From an uncultured Acidimicrobiales bacterium (GTDB taxonomy: Bacteria; Actinomycetota; Acidimicrobiia; Acidimicrobiales; AC-14), in assembly GCA_902805665.1 (NCBI GenBank), contig CADCTB010000189.1:1-44026 (forward strand): a DNA stretch of 44,026 nt. Reading direction: 5' to 3'. Positions 12,145-20,818 of the stretch are shown one piece after another (position 1 is the stretch's first letter; the number at the start of each line of letters is the position of its first letter). A model generated the notes under the pieces. The model was given only the letters and a program-made list of their open reading frames with translations, was not told where the DNA came from and made no database searches. The position numbers and the translations under genes were made by a program.

Positions 12145-12678
12145 GTGAGCATGGTCGCAGTCCTGCTGACCCCGGGAGCGAGCGCGACCCGCGACCACTC
12201 CTCGCTGGTGGCCATGGACGACGCGCTGTCGGCCGAGGGCGTCACCGTGGCGCGGATCGACCTCCCGTCGTCCCGTCCCGGCCCCAAGGTCATGGCCGCC
12301 ATCACCGACGCCGCCACCGCACTCGCTCCGGCGCAGGTCATTCTCGGCGGCCGGTCCTTCGGGGGCCGCATGTGCTCGATGGCCGTCGCCGACGGTCTGC
12401 CCGCCCTGGGCCTGGTGCTCGTGAGCTACCCGCTGCACCCGCCCGGTAGGGCCGAGATGATGAGGGTGGAGCACTTCTCCCGGCTGGAGGTGCCGTGCCT
12501 CTTCGTGTCGGGCACCCGGGACGCGTTCGCCACCCGGGCCGAGCTGGAGGCGGCCACGGTGGCCATCCCCGCGGACGTGACCCATGTGTGGATCGACGGC
12601 GGCGGGCACGGCCTGCGGGGCAAGGACAAGCCGGTGGCCGGTGCGGTCAGGGACTGGGTGGTCGGTCTTCGGGGTTGA
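12145..12678 (+). CDS. Small alpha/beta hydrolase (KANL3/Tex30-like)
   Basis: 177 residues, cytoplasmic. It shows the nucleophile elbow GGRSFGG with Ser71, an acid candidate in SGTRDAF (Asp126) and a late His in GGGHGL (His155), so the triad appears complete. Its length and the LTPGAS opening fit the small dienelactone-hydrolase/Tex30-type family rather than full-size esterases; the substrate is unknown. GTG at 12145 is used here, but ATG at 12151 is equally possible because a short stem occupies 12132-12144. The last 32 bp overlap the 3' end of the convergent MFS gene. Confidence 0.75.
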   Translation: MSMVAVLLTPGASATRDHSSLVAMDDALSAEGVTVARIDLPSSRPGPKVMAAITDAATALAPAQVILGGRSFGGRMCSMAVADGLPALGLVLVSYPLHPPGRAEMMRVEHFSRLEVPCLFVSGTRDAFATRAELEAATVAIPADVTHVWIDGGGHGLRGKDKPVAGAVRDWVVGLRG

Positions 12679-14155
12679 GGTCTTCGAGCTCGCGGCCCGC
12701 GGTCTCCGGGTAGGCGGCCAGCACCAGCACGGCCAGGAGGAACGGCCCGACGGACAGGATCGACATGGCCGGGCCGATGCGACCGAAGCGGTCCGACAGC
12801 ACGCCGCACAGGATGAGCCCGGTGGCGCTGCCCAGCAGCGACGAGACCGCCACCAGCCCGTTCGCCCGCCCCCGCAGGCCGGTCGGGAACAGCTCCGGCC
12901 CGTAGACACCGAGGGCGGGGATCGCCGCGGCCGACACCACCGTGCCCACCGTGGCCACCACCCACATCTGCCAGCCCGCGGAGAAGAAGTACACAAGCGT
13001 GCAGGTCGTCCCCACCACCAGCGCGACAGCGGCGACCACGCGCCGGCCCCGTACGTCGGCGATGCGCCCACCGGCGATGATGCCGATGACCGCCGGCGTC
13101 CCGATGACGATCGAGAGCAGGCCGATCCGGGCGCCGCTGAATCCTCGCTCGTCGCGCAGGTACTGGTTGCCGAACTGCGAGCTGGGCGCCACGAACAGGT
13201 TGACCAGCACACCAGAGGCGGCCAAGAGCAACAGTCGGCCGCCATGGCCGGCCATGGCGCCCGGCACGTGGGGGGCGATGAACCGCCGGCTCTCGGGCAG
13301 GCGACGCCGCACCGCGCCCACGATCGGCAGGGCCAGGAGCGGGACCAGGTACAGCAGCCGCCATCCTCGGGTGCCCAGATCGGCGAGGCGGAGGCCGAGC
13401 ACGCAGATGCCGGCGCCGAGCCCACTGGACATGGCCAGCAGGCTCACCGCATAGGCCCGGGACCCGGCGGGCATCTCCTCGGCGGCCACGATCGTGACCA
13501 GCAGCAGGATCGATGTGGCGAAGGCCCGAGCCAGCATCTGGCTCACCGTCAGCCAGGGGAGCGAAGGCGCCACGGCACCGGTGAGGGCGAGAAGCGCCCC
13601 GGCGGTCGACGCCCACACCAGCACCGTCTTGCGACCTCGCCGGTCGGCCTGGATCATCACCAGCAGGGCCACCAGCCCGCCCACCCGCACGACGCTGCCG
13701 GCCACGCCCAGGGCCGAGTTGCCCACGCCGAACTCGTCGCCCGCAAAAGGGATGGTCTGGGTGAAGAGGGTGTTCAGGTAGCCGGAGACCACGGTGAGCA
13801 GCGCCAGGGTGCCGAGCACCGATGCGCCGCGGGCGTCGAGGCGGGCCGGTGGCGCCCACCACGGCGCCCGGTCGCCGGCGGGCTTGGCCAGCGTCCGCTT
13901 GAACGGGAGCACGAAGAGGAAGCCGAAGTACGGCACGGCCAAGCGGAAGTCGACGGTCTGGGTGACGGCGAGCGCCTGGCCGGGCACGGTGCCCTGCACC
14001 ACGTCGACCGTGCGCCGGTACGACAGCACCGGCCCCGACTCGGCCTCGAAGCGGCCGTCGCCCACGTCGCGTTCGAGGACGACGTCGGTGCGGGGCCGGA
14101 GGATGTCGGCGAGGCCGGCGGCGTCCGTCTCGGACCGTATGACGACTCGGGCCAC
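12647..14155 (-). CDS. MFS transporter with an N-terminal soluble domain
   Basis: 502 residues. From about residue 108 it shows 11-12 hydrophobic helices with MFS loop signatures (QADRRGRKT between helices 2 and 3; the matching half-signature GRIADVRGRRVV in the second half; also LSDRFGRIG and PETAGRELEDLNP at the end). Residues 1-95 precede the first membrane helix and are not hydrophobic overall; they read as a small alpha/beta domain ending in a hydrophobic YFGFLFVLPF patch that could pack on the membrane. Substrate cannot be inferred. Start is GTG at 14155, with TAGGTT 9 nt upstream. It is divergent from the NifU-like gene and overlaps the hydrolase gene tail to tail. Confidence 0.82.
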   Translation of the reverse strand: MARVVIRSETDAAGLADILRPRTDVVLERDVGDGRFEAESGPVLSYRRTVDVVQGTVPGQALAVTQTVDFRLAVPYFGFLFVLPFKRTLAKPAGDRAPWWAPPARLDARGASVLGTLALLTVVSGYLNTLFTQTIPFAGDEFGVGNSALGVAGSVVRVGGLVALLVMIQADRRGRKTVLVWASTAGALLALTGAVAPSLPWLTVSQMLARAFATSILLLVTIVAAEEMPAGSRAYAVSLLAMSSGLGAGICVLGLRLADLGTRGWRLLYLVPLLALPIVGAVRRRLPESRRFIAPHVPGAMAGHGGRLLLLAASGVLVNLFVAPSSQFGNQYLRDERGFSGARIGLLSIVIGTPAVIGIIAGGRIADVRGRRVVAAVALVVGTTCTLVYFFSAGWQMWVVATVGTVVSAAAIPALGVYGPELFPTGLRGRANGLVAVSSLLGSATGLILCGVLSDRFGRIGPAMSILSVGPFLLAVLVLAAYPETAGRELEDLNPEDRPPSP

Positions 14156-14203
14156 GGTCCGGCGAACCTACTCGCGGGAAGAAGGCCGGCTCAGGCGGGG
14201 TTG

Positions 14204-14209
14204 TAGCCT
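14204..14209 (+). promoter_or_regulatory. Putative -10 box for the NifU-like gene (leaderless)
   Basis: TAGCCT lies 6 nt before the ATG at 14216; no Shine-Dalgarno sequence is present in the gap. No good -35 hexamer was seen. Confidence 0.5.
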
Positions 14210-14215
14210 GGTGAC

Positions 14216-14479
14216 ATGAGCATGCAGGAGCAGTTGATGGAGGCCATCGAGGTCATCCGCCCCGCGTTGCAGGCCGACGGGGGCGACATGAACTTCGTGG
14301 GCGTCGACGAGGCCACCGGCCGGGTCGAGATCGAGCTCGTCGGGGCGTGCGGCAGCTGCCCGGCGTCGACGATGACGCTCAAGGCCGGCATCGAGCGCAT
14401 CCTGAAGGACCGCGTGCCCGGTGTCACCGAGATCGTGGCCGTCGGCACCGACGACGCCCTCATGGACATCGGTCACTAG
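14216..14479 (+). CDS. NifU C-terminal-domain Fe-S scaffold (Nfu type)
   Basis: 87 residues, consisting only of the Nfu domain. This family assembles or carries a [4Fe-4S] cluster between protomers through a CxxC pair, here Cys45 and Cys48 in GACGSCPASTMTLK; the preceding IRPALQADGGDMNFVGV is the family hallmark. It stands alone between the divergent MFS gene and the convergent glgP gene. The cysteine desulfurase encoded at 28934 could supply sulfur to such a scaffold, but no direct link is seen. ATG at 14216 is chosen because of the -10 box just upstream; ATG at 14222 is an alternative two codons in. Confidence 0.9.
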   Translation: MSMQEQLMEAIEVIRPALQADGGDMNFVGVDEATGRVEIELVGACGSCPASTMTLKAGIERILKDRVPGVTEIVAVGTDDALMDIGH

Positions 14480-14600
14480 GCCGCAGCTGACCTCTCGCGC
14501 TGAACGGGTGGCGACGCTCGCGGCGCCGCACGCTCGGTCGAAGTAGATCCGGAGCGTCCTAGGTCGTCCCGCCGACCGGACCGCAGCCGGATCGCGTCCG

Positions 14601-17156
14601 TCAGGGCGCCGGTGTGGTGTGGGCGGCCCAGGCCACCCGGCCCAGCTCCGCGAACGTCGACAGGTCGGGATGGGCGGGGACGACCCGCACGGTGAAGCCG
14701 TAGCGGCCGGCGCGCTCGCAGGTGAAGGAGCCCTCGTAGGTGTGGCGGCTCTTGCCGTCGGCCCCGTCTCTCTGAGAGAGGGCCATGGAGACGATCGACG
14801 GGTCGATCATCTCGTCGGTGGGACCGACCGCGCCGTGGACGAGCTGCACGTCGACGTCGGCGTGGGTCAGCCGTCCGAGGACCACCTCGGCCGAGACGGT
14901 CCGGTCCTTGCCCAGGTCGATGGCCAGCGTGTCGCTGGTGACATCGCCCACCGAGACCCCGGACCATCCTTCGACGATGCGCTGCTTCCAGGCCGACAGG
15001 GCCTTGGCCCGCTCGTGGCCGGCGCCCGACATCACGTCGGCGCACGTGGCCGCCGGCTCGTAGAGGTCTCCCACGTAGTCGCGCACCATGCGGCTGGCGG
15101 TGACCTCCGGCCCGAGCGTGCGCAGTGAATGGCGCACCCGCTGAAGCCAGCGCTGGGGCGGGCGTCCCGGGGCCCGCTCGTAGAAGAGGGGGACGATCTG
15201 GCGCTCGAGCAGGTCGAACAGGCTCGACGCCTCGGCCTGGTCGCGCCGGCCCAGATCGTCCCAGCCTTCGGTGGACGCGATGGCCCAGCCGTTCTCCCCG
15301 TCGAAGTACTCGTCCCACCAGCCGTCGCGGATCGAGCAGTTCAGGACGCCGTTGAGCGCCGCCTTCTCGCCGCTGGTGCCGCAGGCCTCCAATGGGCGGC
15401 GCGGGGTGTTCAGCCACACGTCGCACCCCTGCAGCAGCATGCGGGCGAGGGCCATGTCGTAGTCCTCGAGGAACGCCACCCGGTGGCGGATGTCCTCCTG
15501 CCGGGACCACTGGACGACCTGCCGGATGAGGTCCTTGCCCAGGTCGTCGGCCGGGTGGGCCTTGCCGGCGAAGAGGAGCTGGACCGGGCGCTCGCTGTCG
15601 AGCAGCAGCCGCTTCAGGCGGTCGCCCTGGGACAGCAGCAGCGTGGCCCGCTTGTACGGCGCGAACCGCCGGGCAAAACCGATAGTCAGAACTCCGGGAT
15701 CGAAGGCCTCGTCGCACCAGGCTGCGTCGGGCTCGGACAAGCCCCGGGCCAGGGCCGACTCGTGCAGCCGCCGGCGCACGAAGGCCACCAGGCGCTCGCG
15801 GGCCTGCTGGCGGGCCCGCCACAGCTCGTCGTCGCCCGCGTCTTCGATGCGCGCCCAACGGTCCGGCCCGGCCTGGGCCCACTCCGGGAGCACGTGGCGG
15901 TCGAAGAGGTCACGCATCTCCGGCGCCACCCAGGTGCGGGCGTGGACGCCGTTGGTGACCGAGCCGATCGGGAGCTCCTCGACCGGGACGCCCGGCCAGA
16001 CGGGCGCGAAGATCTGGCGGCTGACCACGCCGTGCAGCTTCGAGACACCGTTGGCCGAGGCGGCGAGGCGCAGCCCCATGATGGCCATGTTGAACGGGGC
16101 GTCGGACGGCTCGCCGGGCTGGTGGCCCAGGTTCATCACCCGGTCGAAGCTCACCTTGCATTCGTCGGCCCAGCCCTTGAAGTACTTCTCCATGAGGTGA
16201 CGCGGGAAGCGGTCCATGCCGGCCGGCACGGGGGTGTGGGTGGTGAAGACCGTGCCCGCCCGGACGGCTTCGACGGCCTCGTCGAGACTGAGCCCGTCGT
16301 CGAGGATGGCCCGGCGTACCCGCTCCAGGCCCAGGAAGCCGGCGTGACCCTCGTTGGAGTGGAACACCTGGGGCTCGTGGCCGAGCTGCTCGAGGGCCCG
16401 CACGCCTCCGACCCCCAGAAGGATCTCCTGGCGGAGACGGTGCTCGGTGTCGCCGCCGTAGAGCCGGTCGGTGACGGTGCGGCATTCGTCCTCGTTCTCC
16501 TCGACGTCGGTGTCGAGGAGGTACAGGGGGACCCGGCCGACCTTGGCCTGCCAGATGCGGGCGGTGAGCGCGGTGCCGGCCAGGTCGACGTGCACCCGCT
16601 GGCCCTCGACTGCGGTGAGAGACATGACATGGGGGTCGAGGTCGACGTAGCGCTCCTTCTGCCACCCGTCGGGCTCGAGCTCCTGGCGGAAGTAGCCCTG
16701 GTGGTAGAAGAGGCCCACGCCGACCAGGGGCACGCCGAGGTTGCTGGCCGCCTTGAGGTGGTCGCCGGCCAGCACGCCCAGGCCGCCGGAATACTGGGGC
16801 AGGGCCTCGGCGATGCCGAACTCGGGCGAGAAGTACGCAACCGAACGGAGCGGGCTCTCCCGCCCCTGGAACCAGCGGTCGTTCTCGACGTCGCGGCGCA
16901 GGTCGTCGTGAACCTCCGCCATGAACGACAGGAACGCCCGGTCGGCGACGAGGGACTCCAGGCGCGGTCGGTCGACCACGGCGAGGAGCCGGACGGGGTC
17001 GTGGCCGGTGGCTTCCCACGCGTCGGGGTCGACCCAGCGGAAGAGATCCTGGGTCCGGTCGTCCCAGGACCAACGGAGGTTCATGGCCAGGGCCTGGAGG
17101 GGCGCCAGCCGCTCCGGTAGCCGTGGCTGGACGGTGAAGCTGCGAAGTGCCCTCAT
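14601..17156 (-). CDS. glgP: Alpha-glucan phosphorylase
   Basis: Releases glucose 1-phosphate from alpha-1,4-glucan using phosphate and PLP. 851 residues, the length of the bacterial/archaeal alpha-glucan phosphorylase subfamily rather than the E. coli GlgP type. The N-terminal helical region with LAMNLRWSWDDRTQDLF is followed by SVAYFSPEFGIAEALPQYSG and then HSNEGHAGFL and FTTHTPVPAGMDRF. The PLP lysine is Lys598 in ACGTSGEKAALNG, followed by DGWWDEYFDGENGW. A beta-rich C-terminal domain closes the chain. ATG at 17156; TACCGT lies 9 nt upstream. It is divergent from glgE, the same arrangement known for glgP and glgE-glgB in Mycobacterium tuberculosis, so synthesis and breakdown of the glucan are controlled from one intergenic region. 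Confidence 0.95.
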   Translation of the reverse strand: MRALRSFTVQPRLPERLAPLQALAMNLRWSWDDRTQDLFRWVDPDAWEATGHDPVRLLAVVDRPRLESLVADRAFLSFMAEVHDDLRRDVENDRWFQGRESPLRSVAYFSPEFGIAEALPQYSGGLGVLAGDHLKAASNLGVPLVGVGLFYHQGYFRQELEPDGWQKERYVDLDPHVMSLTAVEGQRVHVDLAGTALTARIWQAKVGRVPLYLLDTDVEENEDECRTVTDRLYGGDTEHRLRQEILLGVGGVRALEQLGHEPQVFHSNEGHAGFLGLERVRRAILDDGLSLDEAVEAVRAGTVFTTHTPVPAGMDRFPRHLMEKYFKGWADECKVSFDRVMNLGHQPGEPSDAPFNMAIMGLRLAASANGVSKLHGVVSRQIFAPVWPGVPVEELPIGSVTNGVHARTWVAPEMRDLFDRHVLPEWAQAGPDRWARIEDAGDDELWRARQQARERLVAFVRRRLHESALARGLSEPDAAWCDEAFDPGVLTIGFARRFAPYKRATLLLSQGDRLKRLLLDSERPVQLLFAGKAHPADDLGKDLIRQVVQWSRQEDIRHRVAFLEDYDMALARMLLQGCDVWLNTPRRPLEACGTSGEKAALNGVLNCSIRDGWWDEYFDGENGWAIASTEGWDDLGRRDQAEASSLFDLLERQIVPLFYERAPGRPPQRWLQRVRHSLRTLGPEVTASRMVRDYVGDLYEPAATCADVMSGAGHERAKALSAWKQRIVEGWSGVSVGDVTSDTLAIDLGKDRTVSAEVVLGRLTHADVDVQLVHGAVGPTDEMIDPSIVSMALSQRDGADGKSRHTYEGSFTCERAGRYGFTVRVVPAHPDLSTFAELGRVAWAAHTTPAP

Positions 17157-17212
17157 CGGGGCGAAACGGTACTGGTCCGACGGCCAGTGGGGCCAAGGCT
17201 GACCGCCGGAGT

Positions 17213-17241
17213 GTGACAGCGGCAGGAAACCCGGGTACACA
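17213..17241 (+). promoter_or_regulatory. Putative promoter of the glgE operon
   Basis: GTGACA (17213-17218) and TACACA (17236-17241) are spaced 17 bp apart, a near-canonical -35/-10 pair. The GTG of glgE starts 6 nt after the -10, again suggesting a leaderless transcript. The glgP promoter would lie on the opposite strand in the same 91-bp gap. Confidence 0.55.
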
Positions 17242-17247
17242 ATTCGG

Positions 17248-19062
17248 GTGATCGGTCGCATCGTCATTGATGACCCGCGCCCACGCACGCCCGGGGGGCA
17301 CCCGGCCAAGGCGGTGATCGGTGAGACCGTACGGGTCTCGGCCGACATCTTCCGGGACGGCCACGACATCCTCGCCGCCCGCGTGCGATGGCGTCCCACG
17401 GGCGAGTCCAAATGGCGTGAGGCGCCCATGGAGGAGCTGAGCAACGACCGGTGGGAGGCGGTGATCGAACCGGCTGCCCTCGGGCTCCACGAGTACGCCA
17501 TCGAAGCCTGGACCGACCGGCTGGCCACGCTGGCCCACGACATCGAGGTCAAGGAGGCGGCCGGGGAGCCCGTCGATGTCGAGCTGCAGGAGGTGAAGCT
17601 CGAGCAGAAGGCCCAGAAGGCCGGCACGAAGCCGGCCGACCTCACCGGCGCCGGACCGTTCCCGCTCTGGGTCGACCGCGAGCGCGCCCTGTTCAGCGCC
17701 TGGTACGAGCTGTTCCCCCGCTCCGAGGGCGGCTTCAAGCGGGCGGCGCAGAGCCGGCTGCCCGATGTCGCGGCCATGGGCTTCGACGTCGTCTACCTGC
17801 CGCCGATCCACCCCATCGGCCGGTCACATCGCAAGGGGCCGAACAACACCCTCGTCGCCGGGCCGAACGATCCCGGGAGCCCGTGGGCCATCGGCAACGA
17901 GCTCGGGGGGCACACCGCGGTGGAGCCGAGCCTCGGCACCATCGAAGACTTCGACGGGTTCGTGGCCGCCACCCAGGACCTGGGCATGGAGGTCGCCCTC
18001 GACTACGCCCTGCAGTGCTCGCCGGACCACCCGTGGGTCGCCGAGCATCCCGAGTGGTTCCACCGGCGCCCGGACGGCAGCATCAAGTACGCGGAGAACC
18101 CGCCCAAGAAGTACCAGGACATCTATCCGATCAACTTCTGGCCGGCGGAGGACAGCGACCGGCAGGCGCTCTGGCAGGCCTGCAAGGACGTCATCGACTA
18201 CTGGATCGGGCACGGCGTCCGCATCTTCCGGGTCGACAACCCCCACACCAAGCCGCTGGCCTTCTGGGAGTGGATGATTCCCGAGGTGCAGAAGACCCAT
18301 CCCGACACGCTGTTCCTGGCCGAGGCCTTCACCCGACCGAAGATGATGGCCAAGCTGGCCGAGGTGGGCTTCAGCCAGGGCTACACGTACTTCACCTGGA
18401 GGAACACCCGGGAGGAGTTCGTCGAGTACCTCGAGGAGCTGAGCCAGGGGCCGACCGCCGACTACATGCGCCCCAACTTCTGGCCCAACACCCCCGACAT
18501 CCTCTCCGGGCCGCTGCGCAACGGGCCGCCCGCAGCGTTCCGGCTGCGGCTCCTGCTGGCCGCCACCATGGTGCCCAGCTACGGCGTGTACGGCGGCTAC
18601 GAGCTCTTCGAGAACGAGCCGGCGTCGCCGGCCAACGAGGAGTACCTGCACTCGGAGAAGTACGAGATCAAGCACCGCGACTGGCAGCGCTCCGACTCGC
18701 TGGCCCCGTTCATGACCCGGCTGAACGACATTCGTCGCCGCCATCCTGCGTTCGGCGAGTTGCGCAACATCCGCTTCCACCGCTCGAACTACGAGCAGAT
18801 CCTCGTCTGGTCGAAGGTGACGGGTGAAGACCGGATGCTGGTGATCGTCAACCTCGACCCGCACGCCTTCCACGAGGACACCATCCTCCTCGACCTCGAG
18901 GAGCTCGACCTGCCCGCCAACGTCCCCTTCCAGGTGACCGACGAGCTCACCGGCGCCAGCTGGAGCTGGTACGGGCCCACCCAGTACGTCGCCCTCGACC
19001 CCGCCGTCCAGCCGGGCCACGTCCTCCACCTGACCCCGACCCCGACGGCGGCGGGCCAGTGA
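17248..19062 (+). CDS. glgE: Alpha-1,4-glucan:maltose-1-phosphate maltosyltransferase
   Basis: Extends alpha-1,4-glucan with maltosyl units from maltose 1-phosphate (GH13_3). 604 residues, shorter than the roughly 675 of Streptomyces GlgE; the helical part of the N-terminal region (about 105-130) is reduced. The N-terminal beta-sandwich (1-105) is followed by the (beta/alpha)8 barrel from about 145, with YLPPIHPIGRSHRKGPNN. The catalytic nucleophile is Asp330 in FRVDNPHTKP and the acid/base is Glu359 in LAEAFTRP; their 29-residue spacing equals that of characterised GlgE. A C-terminal beta domain ends the chain. GTG at 17248 follows the promoter. It heads glgE-treS-mak-glgB, whose products convert trehalose to branched glucan. 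Confidence 0.96.
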   Translation: MIGRIVIDDPRPRTPGGHPAKAVIGETVRVSADIFRDGHDILAARVRWRPTGESKWREAPMEELSNDRWEAVIEPAALGLHEYAIEAWTDRLATLAHDIEVKEAAGEPVDVELQEVKLEQKAQKAGTKPADLTGAGPFPLWVDRERALFSAWYELFPRSEGGFKRAAQSRLPDVAAMGFDVVYLPPIHPIGRSHRKGPNNTLVAGPNDPGSPWAIGNELGGHTAVEPSLGTIEDFDGFVAATQDLGMEVALDYALQCSPDHPWVAEHPEWFHRRPDGSIKYAENPPKKYQDIYPINFWPAEDSDRQALWQACKDVIDYWIGHGVRIFRVDNPHTKPLAFWEWMIPEVQKTHPDTLFLAEAFTRPKMMAKLAEVGFSQGYTYFTWRNTREEFVEYLEELSQGPTADYMRPNFWPNTPDILSGPLRNGPPAAFRLRLLLAATMVPSYGVYGGYELFENEPASPANEEYLHSEKYEIKHRDWQRSDSLAPFMTRLNDIRRRHPAFGELRNIRFHRSNYEQILVWSKVTGEDRMLVIVNLDPHAFHEDTILLDLEELDLPANVPFQVTDELTGASWSWYGPTQYVALDPAVQPGHVLHLTPTPTAAGQ

Positions 19063-19091
19063 GCGGCGCCGTCGGCCGGCCATGCCGGCCT

Positions 19092-19178
19092 AGCCGGAGC
19101 GCAGCGGAGGCCTCTGCCGGCAGGGCCCTGAGGGCCGACGAGCGAAGCGAGCGAGTGACATCGTGAGCGAAGCGAGCG
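19092..19178. repeat. Dispersed GC-rich intergenic repeat before treS
   Basis: The 30-bp core at 19092-19121 matches 32048-32077 upstream of ligA at 28 of 30 positions (core begins AGCCGGAGCGCAGCGGAGGC), with weaker similarity for another 30 bp. It is followed by two direct copies of GAGCGAAGCGAGCG (19140-19153 and 19165-19178). The second copy contains the first codons of treS. 19134-19152 is also the inverse of 9419-9437 with one mismatch. Confidence 0.75.
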
Positions 19179-20818
19179 GCTCCTGGTTCCAGCGCGCCGT
19201 CTTCTACGAGGTGCTGGTCCGGGGTTTCTTCGACTCCAACAACGACGGCACCGGAGACATCCGCGGCATCACCGAGCGGCTCGATCACATTCAGTGGCTC
19301 GGCGCCGACTGCCTCTGGCTGCTGCCGTTCTTCCAGTCCCCGCTGCGCGACGGCGGCTACGACATCAGCGACTTCTATTCGATCCTTCCCGAGTACGGCG
19401 ACCTGGCCGATGTGGTCGAGCTGGTCGAGGAGTGTCACCGCCGGGACCTGCGGATCATCGCCGACCTGGTCATGAACCACACGAGCGACGCCCACCCGTG
19501 GTTCCAGGAGTCGCGCCAGGACCGCACCAATCCCAAGGCCGACTGGTACGTGTGGAGCGACGACGACACCCGCTATCCCGACGCCCGCATCATCTTCGTC
19601 GACACCGAGCGGTCGAACTGGTCGTGGGACCCCGTGCGCGAGCAGTTCTACTGGCACCGGTTCTTCAGCCACCAGCCCGACCTGAACTACGACAACCCCG
19701 AGGTCCAGCACGCCATGCTCGACGTCGTGAGGTTCTGGCTCGACGTCGGCCTCGACGGCTTCCGTCTCGACGCGGTGCCGTATCTGTACGAGCGCGACGG
19801 CAGCAACGGCGAGAACCTCACCGAGACGCACGACTTCCTCAAGCGGCTGCGCAAGGAGATCGACGGCTCGCATCCCGGCACCGTCATGCTGGCCGAGGCC
19901 AACCAGTGGCCGGCCGACGTCGTCGACTACTACGGCGACGGCGACGAGTGCCACATGTGCTTCCACTTCCCGCTCATGCCCCGCATGTTCATGGCCGTGC
20001 GCCGGGAGCAGCGGTATCCGATCACCGAGATCCTGGCCCAGACCCCCGAGATCCCCGACGGCTGCCAGTGGGGCATCTTCCTCCGCAACCACGACGAGCT
20101 CACCCTCGAGATGGTCACCGACGACGAGCGCGACTACATGTACAGCGAGTACGCCCGGGACCCTCGGATGAAGCGCAACATCGGCATCGGCCGGCGCCTC
20201 GCCCCGCTGGTCGACAACAACCGGGCGGTCGCCGAGCTGCTCCACGCCCTGCTGTTCAGCCTCCCGGGAAGCCCCGTCCTCTACTACGGGGACGAAATCG
20301 GCATGGGCGACAACATCTACCTCGGAGACCGCGACGGTGTCCGCACGCCGATGCAGTGGACGCCCGACCGCAACGCGGGCTTCAGCAAGGCCGACTTCGC
20401 GCAGCTGTACCTGCCCCCGCTCATGGACCCGGTGTACGGCTACCAGGCCGTCAACGTCGAGGCCATGCAACGCGACCCGGGATCGTTCCTACACTGGATG
20501 CAGCGGGTCCTCCAGGTCCGCCGCCAGCACGGCGACGTCCTCGGGCTCGGAACGCTCGAGATCCTCTCGGCCGAGAACCCCTCGGTGCTGGCGTTCCTCC
20601 GACAGGTCGGAGACCGCATCATGCTCTGCGTCAACAACCTCAGCCGGTTCGCCCAACCGGTCGAGCTCCAGCTGGCCCGCCTCTCGGGCAAGGTGCCCGT
20701 CGAGCTGTTCGGGCGGGTGCCATTCCCGGCGATCGGCGAGCTGCCGTATCTGTTGACCCTCGGTGGGCACGGGTTCTACTGGTTCGAGCTCGTCGACGGT
20801 CCGGGGGCGCAGCCGTGA
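19163..20818 (+). CDS. treS: Trehalose synthase (maltose alpha-D-glucosyltransferase)
   Basis: Interconverts trehalose and maltose (GH13_16), feeding maltose to the kinase encoded next. 551 residues. It has the family opening AVFYEVLVRGFFDSNNDGTG and the catalytic residues Asp203 (FRLDAVPYL), Glu245 (LAEANQWP) and Asp311 (RNHDELTLEM), with a C-terminal beta domain. It is a stand-alone TreS, not fused to the maltokinase as in some bacteria. Start is uncertain: GTG at 19163 is the first in-frame start, lies inside the dispersed repeat, and has no clear ribosome-binding site; the first six codons (VSEASG) are repeat-derived. The stop overlaps the maltokinase GTG. Confidence 0.95.
   Translation: MSEASGSWFQRAVFYEVLVRGFFDSNNDGTGDIRGITERLDHIQWLGADCLWLLPFFQSPLRDGGYDISDFYSILPEYGDLADVVELVEECHRRDLRIIADLVMNHTSDAHPWFQESRQDRTNPKADWYVWSDDDTRYPDARIIFVDTERSNWSWDPVREQFYWHRFFSHQPDLNYDNPEVQHAMLDVVRFWLDVGLDGFRLDAVPYLYERDGSNGENLTETHDFLKRLRKEIDGSHPGTVMLAEANQWPADVVDYYGDGDECHMCFHFPLMPRMFMAVRREQRYPITEILAQTPEIPDGCQWGIFLRNHDELTLEMVTDDERDYMYSEYARDPRMKRNIGIGRRLAPLVDNNRAVAELLHALLFSLPGSPVLYYGDEIGMGDNIYLGDRDGVRTPMQWTPDRNAGFSKADFAQLYLPPLMDPVYGYQAVNVEAMQRDPGSFLHWMQRVLQVRRQHGDVLGLGTLEILSAENPSVLAFLRQVGDRIMLCVNNLSRFAQPVELQLARLSGKVPVELFGRVPFPAIGELPYLLTLGGHGFYWFELVDGPGAQP

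Noticed and set aside
12584-14206. 540-codon plus-strand frame across the MFS gene
   Set aside because: Gln/His/Arg-rich shadow of the transporter's helices.
14480-14600. Terminator between the NifU-like and glgP genes
   Set aside because: Only weak, short stems (for example GGTCG/CGACC) are visible in the 121-bp gap, not enough to call.
15129-17120. 663-codon plus-strand open frame inside glgP
   Set aside because: Antisense shadow of a gene with complete catalytic motifs; composition is not protein-like.
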